A DNA stretch of 8,628 bases. Origin: Duncaniella sp. GTDB taxonomy: Bacteria; Bacteroidota; Bacteroidia; Bacteroidales; Muribaculaceae. Under the pieces are notes generated by a model. The model had not been told where the DNA came from, did not search any database, and saw nothing but the letters and a program-made list of their open reading frames with translations. Every line of letters starts with the position of its first letter. The first letter of the stretch is position 1. Shown one piece after another: positions 5,955-8,628 of the stretch. The position numbers and the translations under genes were made by a program. The stretch covers positions 1-8,628 of the forward strand of contig JAFLRW010000075.1 of assembly GCA_022511285.1 (NCBI GenBank), given 5' to 3'.

Positions 5955-6290
5955 ATGAAAGAGCAAGAAGTAAACATGTGGATCATGACTAATAAGGACG
6001 CTCTCCCAGAGGGAAATTTGCCTCATATTAGAGCAAAATTATTAGAAATGTCCGAAGACGAGTGGACGAACGTCTCCTTGTTGGAATTCAAATCGCCTAT
6101 GACTTTACTAATGGTTTCTATATTTTTAGGAAGTCTTGGTGTCGATCGTTTTATGCTTGTCCAAACCGGAGCAGGTATTGGAAAATTGTTAACTGGAGGA
6201 GGTTGCGGTATTTGGTGGCTTATTGATCTGTTTAATATCAATAAGTTAACCAAAGAATATAATTGGAAAAAACTCTCAATGTGGATTTAA
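5955..6290 (+). CDS. TM2-domain small membrane protein
   Basis: 111 residues from ATG 5955. After a soluble N-terminal part (MKEQEVNMWIMTNKDALPEG...) comes a TM2 domain. The first hydrophobic segment, about PMTLLMVSIFLGSLG, leads to the family's DRF turn in GVDRFML. A glycine-rich second segment follows (GAGIGKLLTGGGCGIWWLIDLF). TM2 proteins are small two-helix membrane proteins whose bacterial function is not established. Bacteroidales versions I recall start with a similar xxQxVxMxIMTN stretch, which favours 5955 over the ATG at 5916 (13 residues longer and starting right at the terminator hairpin) or the one at 5976. It overlaps the DUF2752 gene, so the two are probably co-translated. The base composition is much more AT-rich than the upstream operon, consistent with acquired DNA. 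Confidence 0.8.
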   Translation: MKEQEVNMWIMTNKDALPEGNLPHIRAKLLEMSEDEWTNVSLLEFKSPMTLLMVSIFLGSLGVDRFMLVQTGAGIGKLLTGGGCGIWWLIDLFNINKLTKEYNWKKLSMWI

Positions 6291-6682
6291 GTGGCTTTAA
6301 GTCATTCTATAAAAAAACGTTTTTCCTGCTACTATTAGGGATTTTGATTCCAATTTTAGTTTTATATGGGACATTCCCATGGGAATGTCCCATATACCAT
6401 TTTTTTGGAATACACTGTCCGGGGTGTGGAATCACAAGAGCTCTGATCTGCCTTTTTAAAGGAGACTTTACTGAAGCATTTCAATATAATCCCCATATTT
6501 ATTTATTAGTCTTTGGATTTTCAGCATTCATGTGTCTATTTATCTCTGATAAAGTAAAAGGGTCAAACTATTTATGGCACACTTACAATAGAATTAATGT
6601 TTTTTTGAACAGATATTCTATTTTTATTTTTATTGTTTGCTTTTTATACGTTGTGATTTTTACTATCGTAAGAAATAGATAA
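6281..6682 (+). CDS. DUF2752 membrane protein
   Basis: About 133 residues with three hydrophobic segments: FFLLLLGILIPILVLYG near the N-terminus, IYLLVFGFSAFMCLFI in the middle and FIFIVCFLYVVIFTIV at the end. Between the first two lies the DUF2752 signature: CPIYHFFGIHCPGCGITRA, then LFKGDFTEAFQYNP. The CPGCG..R core and the GDF..A..YNP stretch are the family's diagnostic residues; three cysteines are retained. Function is unknown; the cysteine motif suggests metal binding or a redox role, which is inference only. No ATG is available: GTG 6281, about 10 bases after GGAAAAA, overlaps the TM2 gene by 10 bases and is preferred, while TTG 6263 would add six residues. The pairing with a TM2 gene recurs in Bacteroidetes as far as I remember. 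The coding sequence holds a perfect 34-bp palindrome at 6363-6396. Confidence 0.8.
   Translation: MDLSGFKSFYKKTFFLLLLGILIPILVLYGTFPWECPIYHFFGIHCPGCGITRALICLFKGDFTEAFQYNPHIYLLVFGFSAFMCLFISDKVKGSNYLWHTYNRINVFLNRYSIFIFIVCFLYVVIFTIVRNR
6363..6396. repeat. Perfect 34-bp palindrome without spacer inside the DUF2752 gene
   Basis: The left half is TATATGGGACATTCCCA (6363-6379); the right half (6380-6396) is its exact reverse complement, with no mismatch and no spacer. It encodes the stretch LYGTFPWECPIY, at the end of the first membrane segment and into the conserved Cys-Pro motif. In RNA it would form a very stable hairpin within the message; in DNA it could extrude as a cruciform. Confidence 0.95.
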
Positions 6683-6909
6683 AACAAATGCGAACAGAGT
6701 AGTCTCTCTTTGTGTTGCGAGTGCCTTGTGTTTTAGGGATACGCATAACTTTAGCCTTAATGATGACTTATATAAAGAGAGCTCAACATCACTCCAAGAG
6801 TCGTTGCACGACTTCACGAACTGGAGATATTATTTCCTTTCCCTTTTCATTAAGGAAACCAAACTTCCGCTCTTTAATTGTATAGAATTTAATTTTATTC
6901 ATTAATAGA

Positions 6910-6924
6910 ATACAATTATTGTAT
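6910..6924. repeat. Short inverted repeat ATACAAT-T-ATTGTAT
   Basis: Two perfect 7-bp arms around one central base. A further copy of the half-site, AATTGTAT, lies 27 bases to the left at 6876-6883. This could be an operator-like site, but no promoter or gene start is attached to it, and such repeats are easier to find by chance in AT-rich DNA. Confidence 0.35.
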
Positions 6925-7020
6925 ATCCAGAAGGTTATGTAAATAAATCAGGACAAACAGGATTTATTAGACGACCTAAAGAAAAAACTATAGACTCTCT
7001 CTCCGGTCCAAACAGACTAA

Positions 7021-7067
7021 AAATAATTGTAGGGGTAGATCGCGATGGTCTACCCCTACAATTATTT
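7021..7067. terminator. Perfect 19-bp stem-loop between convergent genes (bidirectional terminator or repeated palindrome)
   Basis: AAATAATTGTAGGGGTAGA (7021-7039) pairs base for base with 7049-7067 around a 9-nt loop. The GC-rich core next to the loop and the A/T-only outer ends give U-rich 3' sides in both directions. It stands 16 bases beyond the stop of the minus-strand surface protein gene and faces the plus-strand DUF2752 gene, as a shared terminator should. The GTAGGGG/CCCCTAC core also resembles dispersed palindromic repeats of gut bacteria, so it may be one copy of such an element serving as a terminator. Confidence 0.7.
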
Positions 7068-7082
7068 ATAATCAGTCACTTA

Positions 7083-8628
7083 TTATCTGACTATTACTTT
7101 TGCTGTCTGTGAGCCGCTGATGCGGATGTAGATGCCGGGAGTGAGGCGCGAAGCGGGGATGCGCTGGCCTTGGAGGTTGATAAACGTATCGGCCGCTGAT
7201 GCATCGGCTGCCTCAATGGTCTCAAGACCGGATGTAATGGCGTGGACGGTGACGTCGGAGCCGGGGGCTATGCCGTAGTTGTAGACGGGGATTACGGTGT
7301 AGGTGAGATCAATCTCTGTCTCAAATGCGGGGAGATTGCTGTCTACATACTCTGTGGCGGCTATGGGCTCGGAGGTGAGCAGTTCGGTGCCACGCATCAC
7401 ATAGTAGCCTGTCACGGCAAGGTCAGCGGGAATCTCGGGAACGGCTTCGTAGGTGATGTCGTCGATGAAGAGGGCGCAGGTGTACCATCCGAAGTGGCGG
7501 ATGGCGAAATACTTGGCACCCTCGGGGAGGTTGACTTCATATTTGGTCCACTCCTCAGGCACACCGCCGATCATATAAAAGCCATCTTCTACGGCCTCCA
7601 CTTTGAGCAGCGGCTCGGCAGTGAAGTCGGTGGCGGGGTTGTTGCCTGTGGTGGAATAGAGCACTTCCATTGATTCGGCCCAAGTGATGCTGAAGCTCTT
7701 GGCATAGAATGTGATGGTCTGAGCGCGGCCGGAGAGTTCGGGCGAGATGAGCCAGTTGTCGTTGTCGGCATAGTAGCTTGTGGGGGCCAGCATAAAGGAT
7801 GAGCCGCTGTGGGGATTGCAATCTTCTTCATAGTAGGGGTTTGCAAGGTCGCGGTTGAAGAGCTGGAATGCCATAAGAAGTGTCTGGTAGGGGTTGTAGG
7901 TCTCGGAGAAGACGTTGATAGTTCTCTCGCCGTCGCCGTCGTAGACGGTGAAGCCTCCGGCGCCTGTGATTGACATAGGCACATAGTCCTCGCTCTCGAA
8001 GTCTTCAAACACGGTGACAGGCTCGGGGGTGTCCACTACCGGCTTGTCCCACCGGAGGGTTACTGCCGTGCCCTCTTCATTGGCCACGGCGGTGAGATTG
8101 CCCACGGTGGGATAGGGGGCAAACTGCACGGCTATGGTGGTCTCAAAGTCGTTGTTTGAGGCAACGGCATCGCCCTCGGCCTCAACGGAGAGCTTGACGG
8201 CAAGCTGCTCGGGAGCATTGAGAGGCACGGTGTAGGTGAGAGTGGCGTCGGCAAACGCATCAGGGGCCATCTCGCCGAGGCTCTGCTCGGCCACCTTCGC
8301 ACCGTTTATATAGAGCACGGCCGCAGCTTCGGCAGAGGCTATGCCCTGATTCTGGATGTGAGCGCTGACGGAAATCTCTTTGCCGGGAGCGGTCTTGGCT
8401 GCTGAGGCAGAGGCTGAGATGATGCTGAGGTCGGTGTCGACGAGGTCGCGCACGGCGATGGCGTCGATGGGCACACTCCAAGTGTGGGAGTCGTCGTTGT
8501 GAGTGGCTGTGAGACGAATTTCGAAGTTGACAGCGCCTGCGGCCTTATATTCGGCGAGCGGGAGTTGCGCCAGAGTCCATACGGTGGTGGGATTGGCTTT
8601 GAGGTCGATGGATTTAACCAATTCGAGG
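7083..8628 (-). CDS. Large secreted multi-domain surface protein, C-terminal part (cut by right edge)
   Basis: 514 residues are visible and the frame is still open at 8628, so the N-terminus with any signal peptide or catalytic domain is missing. Numbering here starts at the codon at 8621. Residues about 62-166 form a CARDB-type beta domain (DLSIISASAS..., NQGIASAEAAAVLYING). At about 169-195 the first strands of an FN3 domain appear (VGNLTAVA...VTLRWDKP). About 203-391 is a jelly-roll 'choice-of-anchor J'/cleaved-adhesin-like domain, opening with FEDFES and closing with LFIDDITYE. At 403-460 FN3-like sequence resumes (GYYVMRGTELLTSEP...YTVIPVYNYGIAPGS). The end, 479-512 (FINLQGQRIPASRLTPGIYI...KVIVR), resembles a type IX (Por) sorting tail. 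Such architecture is usual for outer-surface adhesins, peptidases and glycan-degrading proteins of Bacteroidetes; which applies here cannot be told. It is GC-rich compared with the neighbouring island. Confidence 0.82.
   Translation of the reverse strand, partial: LELVKSIDLKANPTTVWTLAQLPLAEYKAAGAVNFEIRLTATHNDDSHTWSVPIDAIAVRDLVDTDLSIISASASAAKTAPGKEISVSAHIQNQGIASAEAAAVLYINGAKVAEQSLGEMAPDAFADATLTYTVPLNAPEQLAVKLSVEAEGDAVASNNDFETTIAVQFAPYPTVGNLTAVANEEGTAVTLRWDKPVVDTPEPVTVFEDFESEDYVPMSITGAGGFTVYDGDGERTINVFSETYNPYQTLLMAFQLFNRDLANPYYEEDCNPHSGSSFMLAPTSYYADNDNWLISPELSGRAQTITFYAKSFSITWAESMEVLYSTTGNNPATDFTAEPLLKVEAVEDGFYMIGGVPEEWTKYEVNLPEGAKYFAIRHFGWYTCALFIDDITYEAVPEIPADLAVTGYYVMRGTELLTSEPIAATEYVDSNLPAFETEIDLTYTVIPVYNYGIAPGSDVTVHAITSGLETIEAADASAADTFINLQGQRIPASRLTPGIYIRISGSQTAKVIVR

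Larger units (their letters stand above)
6683..7082. other. AT-rich 400-base region without a confident gene
   Basis: No gene with a normal start is seen. The plus-strand frame starting at positions divisible by three is open from 6672 to 6902. Two adjacent stops (6903-6908) interrupt it, and it is then open again to about 7112, which is long for AT-rich spacer and may be decayed coding sequence. A nested pairing lies at 6792-6796/6822-6826 enclosing 6799-6804/6808-6813. An inverted repeat (6910-6924) and a long stem-loop (7021-7067) also fall here and are listed separately. No good terminator directly follows the DUF2752 stop at 6682. Confidence 0.5.

Noticed and set aside
7242..7673. Plus-strand 143-codon glycine- and valine-rich open frame
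   Set aside because: It is antisense to the surface protein, whose domain structure on the minus strand is coherent.
1..8628. CRISPR array, tRNA or rRNA genes, replication origin
   Set aside because: No regularly spaced repeats, no cloverleaf with a CCA end, no rRNA core sequence and no DnaA-box cluster were found by eye.

Overview
The window looks like chromosomal DNA of a member of the Bacteroidales, plausibly Muribaculaceae or a relative. This rests on three kinds of evidence. Sites with the Bacteroidetes promoter form (TTG or TTTG, then about 19-20 bases, then TAnnTTTG) sit in front of genes. A divergent EF-G-like GTPase of the type common in Bacteroidales is present. A large surface protein ends in a tail resembling a type IX secretion (Por) sorting domain. 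The family-level guess is inference; no rRNA, tRNA or CRISPR array is visible.

Layout. (1) 1-1077, minus strand: the N-terminal 359 residues of the EF-G-like GTPase, running off the left edge. (2) 1078-1300: a divergent intergenic region with a promoter for each direction. (3) 1301-5096, plus strand: a tight four-gene operon of a FdtA/QdtA-type sugar 3,4-ketoisomerase, a DegT/DnrJ/EryC1-family PLP aminotransferase, a membrane-anchored or exported DNA/RNA non-specific endonuclease, and the tRNA-modifying GTPase MnmE. Three overlaps or very short gaps link the genes. The first two enzymes together would make a dTDP-3-amino-3,6-dideoxyhexose for surface glycans; MnmE is housekeeping. (4) 5101-5519: the C-terminal third of an IS30-family transposase, 5'-truncated directly behind the mnmE stop and broken by one frameshift. 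(5) 5540-7080: a visibly AT-rich island. It holds a consensus promoter, a roughly 300-nt stretch with strong RNA secondary structure ending in a terminator-like hairpin (a good candidate non-coding RNA), a TM2-domain small membrane protein, an overlapping DUF2752 membrane protein whose coding sequence contains a perfect 34-bp palindrome, and about 400 bases without a clear gene. A perfect 19-bp stem-loop closes the island. (6) 7083-8628, minus strand: the C-terminal 514 residues of a large secreted multi-domain protein (CARDB, an FN3 domain that seems to be split by a jelly-roll domain, then a sorting tail), running off the right edge.

The most interesting part is the island between mnmE and the surface protein: an RNA candidate with its own promoter, two tiny membrane proteins of unknown job, a flanking insertion-sequence relic, and an extreme palindrome inside a conserved coding region. 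The evidence that this is a functional unit is positional and structural only.
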